A DNA stretch of 64,000 nt from Paraburkholderia caffeinilytica (GCF_003368325.1 NZ_CP031466.1:1054001-1118000); one strand, 5' to 3'; positions 32,887 through 42,500 are shown, counted from the first letter of the stretch. Numbers and translations are program-made. The notes: generated from the sequence alone by a model not told the origin.

Positions 32887-34311
32887 TTACTGTCCCACGA
32901 GCGGCGCAGCGTCGCCGGCATGAGCGGCGTCGTCGACTCCATGATCTCCCTTAGCCACCGTCAACCCCATCTGCCCTTGCTCACGCGCAAGACTCAGCCG
33001 GAACTGCTTGCACCCCAACCACAACAACCCAGCAGCCAGCAGCGTGGCAACAAGATTAACAACCGACATCGAGTCGCCAACCGCTTTCGGCGAACCGAAC
33101 ACCTTGTCGGTCAGCAACGCGACGAGCGTCGTGCCGATGCCAAGCGCGATGAGATTGGACACCAGCAGAAACACCGCTGAAATCTGCGCACGCATTTGAT
33201 TCGGCGCAAGCGTCTGCATCGCCGCAGTCGAAGTGGGCATCGGAAACGACGCAAAGAACATCGCCACAACCAGCAGCGCAAGCGACCCGTTCAGACTATC
33301 GACCTGTGTAAAAGCAACCGCCGGCACCAGCATCCCAACCGCGCCGATGAACCCCGCGAGCATCGGCCCGTCCGTGCGGCCCTTCTTCATGAGCCAGTCG
33401 TTGAGCCACCCTCCGCAGAACACGCCAACGGTATTCGCCACCAGCAGAATCGTGCCGAGCGTGTAGCCCGCTTCAGCAGGCGTGAGCCCGAAGTGGCGGA
33501 TATAGAACGCAGGTGTCCAGCTCATCAGGCAGAACAGCGTCATCGCATAGAACGAGAAGCCGAGGTAATGGCAGGCGAACGTCTTGCCATGCGTACCGAT
33601 GAAGCGCAGCGAATCGCCCATCGACACGCGCTTGGCGTGACCGGCGCCATCCCGCACGAGTCCTCGGCGCGCCGGATCGCGCACGGTGAGGATAAACAGC
33701 AACGCGACGAGAAAGCCCGGCAATCCGACGATAAAGAACGTGAGCTGCCACGAACGCACGTCGCCGAGAAGCGGCACACTGATCGTCGTCATCTGCTTGA
33801 GCAAATGGATCACGTATCCGCCAATCAGGAATGCCATGCCGCCGCCGATGAATGAACCCAGCGAATACACGCCCACCGCGCGCCCCAGTTTTTCCTTCGG
33901 AAAGTAGTCGCTCAACATCGAATACGTTCCAGGCGACAGCGCGGCTTCGCCCACGCCGACACTCATGCGGGAGAGGAACATATGAATGAAGTTCTGACTG
34001 ATGCCGCAGGCCGCGGTGGCGAAACTCCATAACGCAATGCCCGTCGCGATGATGCGAGGGCGGGCGAAGCGGTCGGCGAGATAGGCGAGCGGCATGCCCA
34101 TCACCGCATAGAAGAGCGAAAACGCGAAGCCTTGCAGCAGGCTGAACTGCGTATCGGTCAGATGCAGATCCTTCTTGATCGGCTCGATCATCAGCGCGAG
34201 AACCTGCCGGTCGACAAAGGAAAACACATACGCGAGCATGCAGATCAGGACCACGTACCACTCGTACGTATAGCGCCTGCTCGCAGGGTTGCTGCTCATT
34301 GATACGGCCAT
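32887..34311 (-). CDS. MFS transporter (spinster/ACS-like)
   Basis: A 474-residue major facilitator carrier with about 12 membrane helices. The N-terminal half starts with YEWYVVLICMLAYVFSFVDRQVLAL and has the loop 2-3 signature in LADRFARPRIIATGIALWS. A cytosolic loop (VRDPARRGLVRD) separates the halves. The start at 34311 has AGGAGA six bases upstream; the longer open frame upstream is promoter DNA. It is divergent from a porin gene, so the two may import the same, probably anionic, substrate through outer and inner membranes and feed the dehydrogenase pair at 38194-40298. Confidence 0.93.
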   Translation of the reverse strand: MAVSMSSNPASRRYTYEWYVVLICMLAYVFSFVDRQVLALMIEPIKKDLHLTDTQFSLLQGFAFSLFYAVMGMPLAYLADRFARPRIIATGIALWSFATAACGISQNFIHMFLSRMSVGVGEAALSPGTYSMLSDYFPKEKLGRAVGVYSLGSFIGGGMAFLIGGYVIHLLKQMTTISVPLLGDVRSWQLTFFIVGLPGFLVALLFILTVRDPARRGLVRDGAGHAKRVSMGDSLRFIGTHGKTFACHYLGFSFYAMTLFCLMSWTPAFYIRHFGLTPAEAGYTLGTILLVANTVGVFCGGWLNDWLMKKGRTDGPMLAGFIGAVGMLVPAVAFTQVDSLNGSLALLVVAMFFASFPMPTSTAAMQTLAPNQMRAQISAVFLLVSNLIALGIGTTLVALLTDKVFGSPKAVGDSMSVVNLVATLLAAGLLWLGCKQFRLSLAREQGQMGLTVAKGDHGVDDAAHAGDAAPLVGQ

Positions 34312-34777
34312 GCCGATTCTCCTGTACCAGGTATTCGAAAAAGCGAAAAAGTTGCGATGAGATCGCGATGAAGTTGGACAACACAGCACGGCGCTTGAGG
34401 CCGGCACCGTATGAGACAGATTCGCCATACGGGGTCCGGAAATGCAGCGTATGTAAACAAATTTCCGAAACATATACGCAAGGCCTGCGCATGGATGGCG
34501 ACCTTCCCCTAGGTCACTAAAGCTTTCCCCAGGGGGCGGCCGCAAAGGCGTGTCCCATAAGGCGCGAGAGGCCGCCGTGCGGCGCGTGGCGCACGTCATT
34601 CGCGCTGTCTATAAGTGTTATATGTGTGCATTCATCGACGCTCGAAATTGGTGTTCCTAGACTCGCCTCGTTTTCCGCTGCATCGAACGAAAGGCTTTGG
34701 GAACAGCGGGGAACACGAGCGTCGCGACGGCAAATCCGCGCGGCAGATTGAACCAGACTCTCGCCGGGACTAATGGA
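34312..34777. other. Divergent promoter region of MFS and porin genes
   Basis: About 470 bp with no supported gene. It should hold both promoters and probably LysR or AraC sites. AT-richer spots occur near 34340-34380 and 34605-34625. Confidence 0.45.
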
Positions 34778-35872
34778 ATGAGCAAACGGATGTGGTGCGT
34801 GACGCTGCTGAGCCTCGCAGCGGCGCCCGCGCTTGCGCAATCGAGCGTGACTTTGTACGGACGGATCGACACGTCGATCGAATACGCGAATTTCGGCCCT
34901 AAACACGTGGTGCGGATGGGCAGCGGCGATATCTTCGCGTCGCAATTCGGCTTGAAGGGCAGTGAGGATATTGGGGGCGGCTATCGTGCGATCTTCAAGC
35001 TCGAAAACGGCTTCAACTCGACTAACGGCACGCTCGGCAACAACGGCGCGCTGTTCGGACGCGAGGCGTGGGTCGGACTCTCGGGTCCATTTGGCGCGAT
35101 GCAGGCCGGCGTTAACTACACGGTGCTGCATACGTCGTTCGTGACTTACAGCCTGCCGGGAGACGGCGCGGGGCTTGCATGGGGCAATGCGGCGAATAAC
35201 TTCGTCGGCCCCGCGTTTCTTCGCGTGAACAACTCGATACGCTATTCCTCTCCGCGTATAGGCGGTGTGCTGGTGAGGGCAATCGCCGCGCGCGGCGGGA
35301 ACGGCGCATCGAACCTGCCGTCGACGCTGGGCGACACGTACGGCGCGTCGCTCAACTACGTCAACGGCAATCTGTCGATCGACGCCGACTATATGCAGCA
35401 GACCTTTAGTCCGGTGAGCGCGGCGGCACTGAACGCGAGCAGTCCGACCGCAGCGGGCAATTACGCGCTTGGCGCGATCTCGTACGATTTCGGCTTCGTC
35501 AAACCGGCTTTCATCTATTTACGTCATCGCGGCGGGCCGGACGTCGCGACGAGCGTGAACGCCGCCAGTTCGAACCCGCACAACGATCTGTTCGAACTCG
35601 ACGCCACCGTGCCGGTTGGCCGCGCGCTGGTATTGCTGAGCTACGGCCATTACCGGAAAGTGGCCGACAGCGAAGGCAATGCGGATTCGTTCGGCGTGCG
35701 CTGCGACTATCCGCTTTCGAAGCGCACCGTGCTTTATACGGGCGCGGCGATGATCCGCAACGGCGCGCACGCGAACTTCACGGTCAACGGCGCGGCGGGT
35801 GGCGGCGTGTCGGTGGCGAAGGCTGGCGCGACCGCCAGCTCGGTGGTGGCCGGCATCATGACCGCCTTCTAG
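34778..35872 (+). CDS. Gram-negative porin (Porin_4 type)
   Basis: A 364-residue outer-membrane porin. The signal peptide ends in APALAQSSVTLYG, the standard start of Burkholderia porins; GLKGSEDIGGGYRAIFKLENGF and REAWVGLSGPFGAMQAGVNYT follow. The chain is a 16-strand trimeric-porin type. It ends with Phe (GIMTAF) for BAM recognition. Typical porins of this family are 350-400 residues. ATG 34778 is chosen for the signal peptide. Divergent to the MFS gene, with which it probably works. Confidence 0.93.
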   Translation: MSKRMWCVTLLSLAAAPALAQSSVTLYGRIDTSIEYANFGPKHVVRMGSGDIFASQFGLKGSEDIGGGYRAIFKLENGFNSTNGTLGNNGALFGREAWVGLSGPFGAMQAGVNYTVLHTSFVTYSLPGDGAGLAWGNAANNFVGPAFLRVNNSIRYSSPRIGGVLVRAIAARGGNGASNLPSTLGDTYGASLNYVNGNLSIDADYMQQTFSPVSAAALNASSPTAAGNYALGAISYDFGFVKPAFIYLRHRGGPDVATSVNAASSNPHNDLFELDATVPVGRALVLLSYGHYRKVADSEGNADSFGVRCDYPLSKRTVLYTGAAMIRNGAHANFTVNGAAGGGVSVAKAGATASSVVAGIMTAF

Positions 35873-35925
35873 GCGGCGGGTCGACCGGACCCGCTGATGA
35901 ACCGGCGCGTCGGTTTCTGACGCGT

Positions 35926-36981
35926 TCAGGCGCTGCGCACGCCTTCCGGATTGAGATCGAGCGGCGCGCCGAGCCAGCTGTCGAACGGCTCACGGGCGCC
36001 GATCCGGAACAGTTCCATGAGCAGGCCGCGCAGCCAGCGGTGGCCGGGATCGGCATCGAAACGGCGATGCCAGTAGGCGTTCACGGGCCACGTGAGCGCA
36101 TCGTCGATCTCGAACACGACCGATTCGCCGAGCGTGGAGAACGCGCGCGCAACGGTGCGCGGCAGGATCAGCGCGTAATCGCAACGGCTCAGGATGGCCG
36201 GCACCACCATGAAGTTCGGCACCGCAATCCGCACGCGCGAGGTGAGCCCATGGCGTTCGAGCAATTCGATCGATTGCGGATGCGAAGTCACCGCAATGAA
36301 GTGCAACCCCGCGGGCACATTCGCATTCAGGGTATAACCTTCCCGCAGGTCGAATTGCTCCGCCACGCGCCGCGCCATCAGCATCACATAACGCTCCTGC
36401 AGCAGTTCGCTATGGTGAAAGTGGCTCGATGCGTGCGGGAAGTGCCCGAGCGCAAAGTCGATGCGGCCCGATTCGAGCGCGACGTTGAACTGGCTCTCGT
36501 CGATATGATGGGTTTCGATCACCACACCGGGCGCACGCATATCGAGTTCGCGCATCAACGTCGGCAGAAACGCGCTTTCGGCGAAGTCGCTCATATGCAG
36601 CCGGAACACGCGGCGCGACGTGGCCGCGCGGAACTGTGCGCCTTCATCGAGCATGTCCTGCAGGATGTGCAGCACGCGATCGATTGAAATCGCGAGGCGC
36701 TGCGCGCGCGGCGTCGCTTCGACACCGCCGGGCGTGCGCACGAACAGCGCGTCGCGAAACACGAGCCGCAGGCGGGCCAGCGCGTGGCTCACGGAAGGCT
36801 GCGTGATACCCAGCCGCACCGCCGCGCGGCCGACATTTTTCTCGATGTACACCGCGTGAAATGCCTTCAGCAGGTTCAGGTCGAGGTCCTGCACGCGTGG
36901 AGCGCCGGCGGCCTCCGTCAGGGGCGGCTGGTCGTGTTCGTGCGGAACGGAGCCGGTGGATTCAGTGGGATCGGTCTGCAT
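35926..36981 (-). CDS. LysR-family transcriptional regulator (NodD-like branch)
   Basis: A 351-residue LysR protein with an N-terminal extension of about 28 residues before LDLNLLKAFHAVYIEKNVG. The HTH is at about 35-90 (RAAVRLGITQPSVSHALARL, FVRTPGGVEATPRA). The effector domain includes GRIDFALGHFP, and LGESVVFEIDDALTWPVNAYWHRRF near the end resembles aromatic-pathway members. The gene starts 6 bp after the AraC gene's stop on the same strand, so the two regulators are co-transcribed. It lies between the porin and the opine-dehydrogenase operon and probably controls one or both. Confidence 0.92.
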   Translation of the reverse strand: MQTDPTESTGSVPHEHDQPPLTEAAGAPRVQDLDLNLLKAFHAVYIEKNVGRAAVRLGITQPSVSHALARLRLVFRDALFVRTPGGVEATPRAQRLAISIDRVLHILQDMLDEGAQFRAATSRRVFRLHMSDFAESAFLPTLMRELDMRAPGVVIETHHIDESQFNVALESGRIDFALGHFPHASSHFHHSELLQERYVMLMARRVAEQFDLREGYTLNANVPAGLHFIAVTSHPQSIELLERHGLTSRVRIAVPNFMVVPAILSRCDYALILPRTVARAFSTLGESVVFEIDDALTWPVNAYWHRRFDADPGHRWLRGLLMELFRIGAREPFDSWLGAPLDLNPEGVRSA

Positions 36982-36987
36982 GGAGAG

Positions 36988-37971
36988 TCAGTTGCACACC
37001 CTGCGTTTCGCGGTGGCCGACGGCAGGCAACCAAAGCGCCGCGCGTACGCCTTGGCGAAATGTCCAAAGCTGTGCACGCCATGCTCGATGAAAATATCGG
37101 TCACCGAGCGCTCGGGCTGCGTCTGGAGTGCGCGGTGCACGGCCTCGAGCCGCCGTTCGCGGATATAGCTCCCGGGCGACGTATTGAGGAACTGGCTGAA
37201 GCCGTTCTGCAACGTGCGCGTCGAAACACCGGCTGCGCGCGCCAACGCGTCCATCCGCAGCGGCTCGTCGAGGTGGGCGTCGATATAGTCGCGTGCGCGG
37301 CGCACATGGACTGGCAGCGGCACCGAGGAAGCGCGCGCCAGCGTCGCGCTGTACGAATGCGGCAACTGGCTGAGCAGAACGGTCATCAGCCACTGCGTGA
37401 GATCGCGGCCGAAGATCCGCTCTTGCGCGGGCTCGTCGAACTGGTCGCACAGATTGCACAGGTAGCGCAGCGTCGACAGGAAAACCGTGGTGCCTGTGTG
37501 CGCGCTGTCGAAAGCGAGATCGAACACGAGCGGTTGTTTGACGCTGTCGTTCAGCATCTCGGCAAGCTTGACCTCGAGCGCCTGCCGGTCGATCCGCAAT
37601 AGCAGGTTGCGGCATTCGCGATCCGTGACGATGCGGCTCATCCGCGCGGGCGACGACACGCTCAGGCTCCCGGCCCGCAGCGAAACGCGTTCGCCACCCG
37701 ATTCCAGCGCGCATTGGCCGCTCAGCGTGGTGCGAAACAGGTAGTGATTGCCGATGTCGCCGGCGTCGATGTGGGTTTCGCTGCCGTAGTGGAGTTCGAG
37801 GAGCATCGCCTGATGGAGCGCGACGCCGTATAGCTCGGCGTTGAGCGGGCCACGGTGGGCGACTTCCATTTTGTGCGGGCACAGCACCTGTGACACTTCC
37901 CGCTCGATGTCCTCGCGGGCATGCGATGCGATCAAACGGTTACGGTTTCGGCGTGAAATCGCGATTTCCAT
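36988..37971 (-). CDS. AraC-family transcriptional regulator
   Basis: A 327-residue AraC/XylS-type activator. The N-terminal cupin-like effector domain (HYLFRTTLSGQCALESGGERVSL, residues about 74-96) is of the AndR/CbdS type. The C-terminal double HTH starts near 225 (ARDYIDAHLDEPLRMDALA, GVSTRTLQNGFSQFL, SPGSYIRERRLEAVHRAL, HSFGHFAKAYARRFG). It is divergent from the opine-type dehydrogenase operon with a 222-bp gap and is its likely activator. Co-transcribed with the downstream LysR gene. Confidence 0.93.
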   Translation of the reverse strand: MEIAISRRNRNRLIASHAREDIEREVSQVLCPHKMEVAHRGPLNAELYGVALHQAMLLELHYGSETHIDAGDIGNHYLFRTTLSGQCALESGGERVSLRAGSLSVSSPARMSRIVTDRECRNLLLRIDRQALEVKLAEMLNDSVKQPLVFDLAFDSAHTGTTVFLSTLRYLCNLCDQFDEPAQERIFGRDLTQWLMTVLLSQLPHSYSATLARASSVPLPVHVRRARDYIDAHLDEPLRMDALARAAGVSTRTLQNGFSQFLNTSPGSYIRERRLEAVHRALQTQPERSVTDIFIEHGVHSFGHFAKAYARRFGCLPSATAKRRVCN

Positions 37972-38193
37972 TCATGGGCCTCGAAACGGGGAGCGTGAAG
38001 CGGGGAGCGCGCTCATCATGCGGTGGCCATTTTTTTCGCGCAAGAACGGATCGACCCGGATAGCGCGATGACTCACCAGGCGCGCGACGGCGCCCTCATT
38101 GAGTTGCCGGATTTGAATGCGGCTTGCGCGGCGTGAAGCGTCCAGGTGCCGGCGACCCCGTAGTCTGACGATCATCGAACAAGGAGATGTGTG

Positions 38194-39300
38194 ATGAATG
38201 TCAGCGTACTGGGCGGGGGCCACGGCTGCTATGCGGCCGTGATCGACATGCTGGAAAAAGGCCATAAGGTGACATGGTGGCGCCGCGATACGGTCGCAGC
38301 AGCCCGGCTGCGCGAACTCGGCGCGCTCAAGGTCAAGGACTTTCGCGGCGAGCGGCGGGTGCCGATCGGCGCGCAGCCGGGCGCGATCCGCGTCGTCGAC
38401 GACCTCGCGCAAGCGGTGGAGGGCGCACGGCTCATCGTGATCCCGCTGCCTTCCACGACGCACGAAGCGCTGGCGGCGCAACTGGCACCCTTTCTCGCCG
38501 ACCGTCAGGTGGTGTTCCTGCCGCCCGGCACTTTCGGCAGCTATGTGTTCGCGAGGGCGATGCACGAGGCGGGCAACACGCGCGAGGTGGCGTTCGCGGA
38601 GACCGGCACGCTGCCGTACCTCGCGCGCAAACATGGCGAAGACAATGTGGTGGTGAGCGCGTACGCCACGCGCCTGCCGAGCGGCGTTTTTCCCGCACGG
38701 CTTTCGACGTGGGCGGTTCCGGTGCTGCAGGAGGCGTATCCATCGGTTGAACCGATCGAGGACGCGTTGAGCGGCGCGCTGATGAACGCGGGACCGGTGA
38801 TCCACCCGCCATTGATCATGATGAACGCCGGACCGCTCGAGCACTTCGACGCGTGGGACATCCACAACGAAGGCACGCAGCCGTCGATCCGCCGCGTGAC
38901 GAGTGCGCTTGACGCCGAGCGTATGGCGGTACGCGAGGCCCTCGGCTACGGCGCGCCGCATTTTCCGCTTGCGGACCACTACGCGAGCGAGGGCGACGAG
39001 TGGATGTATGGCCGCGGCGCGCATGGCAAGCTGACCGATAGCGGCGACTGGCGCGAAGACATCGATCTGAAAACGCACCGCTATATGCTCGAAGATACGC
39101 GGCTCGGTTTGTCGTTTCTGGTTTCGGCGGGACGCTGGGCCGGAGTGCCGACGCCCATCGCCGAAGGTCTGCTGCACATAGCGAGTGCGGTGTCGGAGCG
39201 CGACCTGTATGGCGAAGGCCGCACGTTCGAGCGACTGGGCCTCGCGTCGCTTTCGCGTGAGGCGATGACGGCCTTGCTCGAACGGGGCTTTGATCAATGA
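38194..39300 (+). CDS. NAD/NADP octopine/nopaline dehydrogenase-family protein
   Basis: A 368-residue dehydrogenase. The N-terminal Rossmann fold has VLGGGHGCYAAV (GxGxxG-like) at residues 5-16. The opine-dehydrogenase catalytic domain follows from about 180 (NAGPVIHPPLIMMNAGPLE, with the conserved Asn and His) and extends to the C-terminus. The family couples amino acids and 2-oxo acids reductively or oxidises such secondary amines. I chose ATG 38194, which has AGGAG seven bases upstream; a GTG three bases earlier is less well spaced. It overlaps the next dehydrogenase gene by four bases, so the products likely act in one pathway on an imported compound. Confidence 0.88.
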   Translation: MNVSVLGGGHGCYAAVIDMLEKGHKVTWWRRDTVAAARLRELGALKVKDFRGERRVPIGAQPGAIRVVDDLAQAVEGARLIVIPLPSTTHEALAAQLAPFLADRQVVFLPPGTFGSYVFARAMHEAGNTREVAFAETGTLPYLARKHGEDNVVVSAYATRLPSGVFPARLSTWAVPVLQEAYPSVEPIEDALSGALMNAGPVIHPPLIMMNAGPLEHFDAWDIHNEGTQPSIRRVTSALDAERMAVREALGYGAPHFPLADHYASEGDEWMYGRGAHGKLTDSGDWREDIDLKTHRYMLEDTRLGLSFLVSAGRWAGVPTPIAEGLLHIASAVSERDLYGEGRTFERLGLASLSREAMTALLERGFDQ

Positions 39301-40298
39301 GCGCCGCCGTCGAAATCCAGCACGTTCATATCCTCGGTGCGGGGCGAATGGGGCAAGGCATTGCGCTGGCGTTTGCTTATGCAGGCTTGCGCGCGACGCT
39401 GATCGACTTCAAGGAGCGCGACCCGGCAGCCCATAGCGCCTTTGCGGTGGCCGCGCGTGGCGAGATCGCGAGGCAGTTGCAGACGCAGGTGGTGGTCGGC
39501 CGCATTACCGAGGCGCAGGCAGCGGAGACGATGGCGCGCATCGTCATCGTGGATCGCGAGGGCGCGCGAGAAGGGCTTGCTGAAGGCGAGATCGTATTCG
39601 AGGCCGTGCCGGAAGTGATGGAGGCCAAACAGGCCGCGTTCGCCTGGCTAGGTGAGCACGCCGGGGCCGACGTGTTGTTTGCCTCGACTACCTCGACGTT
39701 TCTCGTGACCGAGCTTCAGCAGGTGGTCGTGCATCCCGGGCGACTTCTCAACGCGCACTGGCTCAACCCGGCTCACCTGATGCCGCTCGTCGAGATCAGC
39801 CGCAGCGACATCACGGCCGGAGAAACCGTGGAGCGCGTGGTCGCCTTGCTGCGCCGGGTGGGCAAGGTGCCGGTGGTGTGCGCGCCGTCGGCGGGATACA
39901 TCGTGCCGCGCATCCAGGCGCTGGCGATGAACGAGGCCGCGCGCATGGTCGAGGAGGGCGTGGCCAGCGCGGAAGACATCGATACGGCTATTCGTACCGG
40001 TTTCGGTCTGCGGTTTTCCGTGCTGGGCCTGCTCGAATTTATCGACTGGGGCGGCTGCGACATTCTCTACTATGCGTCGCACTATCTGGCGCGGGCGATC
40101 GATCCGCGCTTCCTGCCCGCCGCGATCGTCAGCGACAACATGCGGGAAGGCCGCGATGGCCTGCGCGATGCGCGTGGCTTCTACGATTACGCGGATGTCG
40201 ACGTGCCGGCGTATCTGCACAAACGGCTCGGTGAATTCAGCCGCTTGCTGGACAGCACGGGGCTCGCGCCGGTGTTCAACGCCGCGTTGAAAAGCTGA
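39297..40298 (+). CDS. 3-hydroxyacyl-CoA dehydrogenase-family protein
   Basis: A 333-residue NAD-dependent enzyme of the 3HCDH family. Nucleotide site HILGAGRMGQGIALAFAYAG (9-28). The catalytic His-containing segment is LLNAHWLNPAHLMPLVEI (near 150-167), and the C-terminal domain has GYIVPRIQALAMNEAARM and RTGFGLRFSVLGLLEF. The HWLNP variant is closer to L-carnitine/L-gulonate-type dehydrogenases than to fatty-acid HBDs (HFFNP). Translationally coupled to the opine-type dehydrogenase. Substrate unknown; a 3-hydroxy acid derived from the same compound is plausible. Confidence 0.87.
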   Translation: MSAAVEIQHVHILGAGRMGQGIALAFAYAGLRATLIDFKERDPAAHSAFAVAARGEIARQLQTQVVVGRITEAQAAETMARIVIVDREGAREGLAEGEIVFEAVPEVMEAKQAAFAWLGEHAGADVLFASTTSTFLVTELQQVVVHPGRLLNAHWLNPAHLMPLVEISRSDITAGETVERVVALLRRVGKVPVVCAPSAGYIVPRIQALAMNEAARMVEEGVASAEDIDTAIRTGFGLRFSVLGLLEFIDWGGCDILYYASHYLARAIDPRFLPAAIVSDNMREGRDGLRDARGFYDYADVDVPAYLHKRLGEFSRLLDSTGLAPVFNAALKS

Positions 40299-40346
40299 AC
40301 GAAGTTTGTGTCGTGGCGAGCGATGCCATGCGGACGCCGGTCCGAA

Positions 40347-41147
40347 TCAGAGCGTCGCCCGGTTGTCCGGATTGGTAGCGGTGATGTATCGCCCCGGCGT
40401 CGTTCCCATGGCCCGGCGAAACATGTCGATAAACGCGCTGACGTTGTCGTACCCGAGTTCAAGCGCCATCGTCGTGACGGGCAGGCCGTCCGCGACAAGC
40501 TCGAGCGCGCGAAGCAGGCGCGCCTGCTGACGCCATTGCGCGAACGTCAAGCCGGTCTCCGCCACGAAACGGCGGCTCAGCGTACGCGGCGCGACACCGG
40601 CCCACGTGGCCCATTCCTCGAGGCGGCGGTTGTCCGACAGATCGCCGGCCAACGCGTCCGTGATCCGCACGAGTCTTGGATCTTCGGGGCGCGGGAGACC
40701 TAACGCTTCCTCTTTTGCCGCGACAAGTTCGTCGAGGATGACGTCCGCAATGCGCGTCCTAGCCTCGTCGAGTTCGACGCCCGCCCAGGTCGCGGCGCGC
40801 CGCACGGCCTCGCGTAACAACGGGGCCGTTCTGATCGCGCGAGGCTCCCGCGGTAACGGTGCACACCTTTCCTCAGCGATAAACACGCTCCACCCTGAGA
40901 ACGGGCCAAAAGAACGGATGGAGTGGACGCAATGCGGCGGAATCCAGATCGCATGGATCGCGGGCACGACCCAATGCTGCTTGTCGAGTCCGACCGAAAC
41001 GAGGCCGCTCAGCGCGCCCATGAGCTGTCCGCGCGCATGGCTATGCGACGGCGTCTCGCGCGCTTCGCTTTGTGTCAGCTCGACCGCGGCGAGGTACGGA
41101 CCGTCTGGCGAGGTCACGAGATCGGGACGAATGAGGTAAGAAGGCAT
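40347..41147 (-). CDS. AraC-family regulator with cupin-like N-terminus
   Basis: A 266-residue AraC regulator. The N-terminus holds an AraC-type cupin (PSHSHARGQLMGALSGLVSV, HAIWIPPHCVHSIRSFGPF). Two HTHs lie near the C-terminus (NRRLEEWATWAGVAPRTLSRRFV; PVTTMALELGYDNVSAFIDMFRRAMG). I chose ATG 41147 by homology of the start (MPSYLIRPDL); a longer frame to 41246 would overlap the divergent gene. It is divergent from the small gene at 41245 with a gap of about 97 bp and probably controls it and the downstream oxidoreductase. Confidence 0.9.
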   Translation of the reverse strand: MPSYLIRPDLVTSPDGPYLAAVELTQSEARETPSHSHARGQLMGALSGLVSVGLDKQHWVVPAIHAIWIPPHCVHSIRSFGPFSGWSVFIAEERCAPLPREPRAIRTAPLLREAVRRAATWAGVELDEARTRIADVILDELVAAKEEALGLPRPEDPRLVRITDALAGDLSDNRRLEEWATWAGVAPRTLSRRFVAETGLTFAQWRQQARLLRALELVADGLPVTTMALELGYDNVSAFIDMFRRAMGTTPGRYITATNPDNRATL

Positions 41148-41244
41148 GGCCGGAACACCGTATGGAATGGCCTTTATACCGGAGACGGGCCGTCTTTGCA
41201 CCACTACACTGATTTCGTTCTTATTACGAAAGGAGTGCAACGCC

Positions 41245-41496
41245 ATGCGAGCAGACCAGGTTCTTCCCGATCACATCAATCAGGCCGACTTCAACGGCAC
41301 GACGGTCAGGAAGGGCACCGTCGCGGCTTTCCTCGCCAATGCGCGCATCTGGACCGATGCGGGCGCCAGCGAAGCGGCACGCGCGCAGGCCGAGGCCGAC
41401 ATCGTCGAGGCGCTGCCCGCGTTGCGCGCGCTCGCGGTCTTCGATGTGTTCGAGATCCGCGATGTGTCGCTGCGCAAGTGGGTCGACGCGCGTTGA
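41245..41496 (+). CDS. Small conserved-looking protein of unknown function
   Basis: An 83-residue protein starting at ATG 41245 with AGGAG ten bases upstream. Sequence is helical and acidic (KGTVAAFLANARIWTDAG, AALP..ALRALAVFDVFEI). No family recognised. It lies between the divergent AraC gene and a quinone-oxidoreductase-like gene 38 bp downstream, so it is probably the first gene of a two-gene operon. Confidence 0.7.
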   Translation: MRADQVLPDHINQADFNGTTVRKGTVAAFLANARIWTDAGASEAARAQAEADIVEALPALRALAVFDVFEIRDVSLRKWVDAR

Positions 41497-41534
41497 TCGG
41501 GACGCCGGTTTAATTTTATCTGCGAGGAATCGTC

Positions 41535-42500
41535 ATGAAAGCTGCAGTTGTCAAAGGTGCGGGGCAGCCCCCCGTTTATGAAAACTTCGACCACCCCGAA
41601 GCACTGGCTGGTCATCATCTGATCGACGTCGCTGCGTCGGCGTTAAGCCAGGTTACCCGCAGCAGGGCATCGGGCGCGCATTACTCGTCGTCGGACGCCT
41701 TCCCGTTCGTGGCGGGTGTCGATGGCGCCGGGCGTCTCGAAGACGGCCAGCGTGTCTACTTCTTCGCGCCGCACGCCCCGTTCGGCGCGCTCGCGGAACG
41801 CAGCCTCGTGCCCGTGACAAACTGCATTCCGCTACCCGATGCGCTCGACGACATTACGGCTGCGGCCATTGCGATTCCCGGCATGTCGTCGTGGGCGGCG
41901 CTCACCGAACGGGCGCGATTCGTTCAAGGCGAGACGGTGCTGGTCAACGGCGCAACGGGCGCCTCCGGACGACTTGCCGTTCAGATCGCGAAGTATCTCG
42001 GCGCCGGAAAAATCATCGCGACAGGTCGCAATCCGGCCGGTCTCGAATCGCTCAAACGTGTCGGCGCCGATATCACGATTTCGCTGGAGCAGGACGAAAA
42101 CAGCCTGAGCAGGGCCTTCGAATCGCATTTTCATCAAGGGGTGGACGTCGTACTGGATTACTTGTGGGGACCCAGCGCACGGTCGTTGTTGATCGCCGCG
42201 GCAAAGGCGTCGGCCGGAGCTTATCCCGTTCGCTTTGTCCAGATCGGCTCGATTGGCGGCGCCGATATCCAGTTGCCGGGAGCCGTGCTGCGCGCGACCG
42301 CGATCACGCTGTTGGGCAGCGGAATCGGCAGCGTTGCTTTGCCTCGCCTCCTGCATGCGGTAAAAGAGGTGCTCAATGCAGCCGTACCCGCAGGACTTCA
42401 GATCGCAACAGAGGCCGTGCCGCTTGCGGACCTGAACCTGCATTGGGGAGGCAGCGATAGCCTTGCCCGCACTGTCTTCACGCTCGGTTCGCACGAATGA
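41535..42500 (+). CDS. Zinc-independent MDR oxidoreductase (quinone-reductase-like)
   Basis: A 321-residue medium-chain dehydrogenase/reductase. GroES-like N-terminal domain (residues about 1-115, KAAVVKGAGQPPVYENF, FPFVAGVDGAGRLEDGQRVYFF). Rossmann domain with VLVNGATGASGRLAVQIAKYLGAGK near 137-160, an AxxGxxG-type site. The catalytic zinc ligands of alcohol dehydrogenases are not evident, fitting NADPH:quinone or enone reductases. GAGGA precedes the start. Second gene of the small operon controlled by the divergent AraC protein. Confidence 0.88.
   Translation: MKAAVVKGAGQPPVYENFDHPEALAGHHLIDVAASALSQVTRSRASGAHYSSSDAFPFVAGVDGAGRLEDGQRVYFFAPHAPFGALAERSLVPVTNCIPLPDALDDITAAAIAIPGMSSWAALTERARFVQGETVLVNGATGASGRLAVQIAKYLGAGKIIATGRNPAGLESLKRVGADITISLEQDENSLSRAFESHFHQGVDVVLDYLWGPSARSLLIAAAKASAGAYPVRFVQIGSIGGADIQLPGAVLRATAITLLGSGIGSVALPRLLHAVKEVLNAAVPAGLQIATEAVPLADLNLHWGGSDSLARTVFTLGSHE

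Noticed and set aside
37972..39297. 441-codon reverse frame opposite the opine-type dehydrogenase
   Set aside because: Arg/His-rich translation without motifs; shadow of the plus-strand gene, which has clear family motifs and a ribosome binding site.
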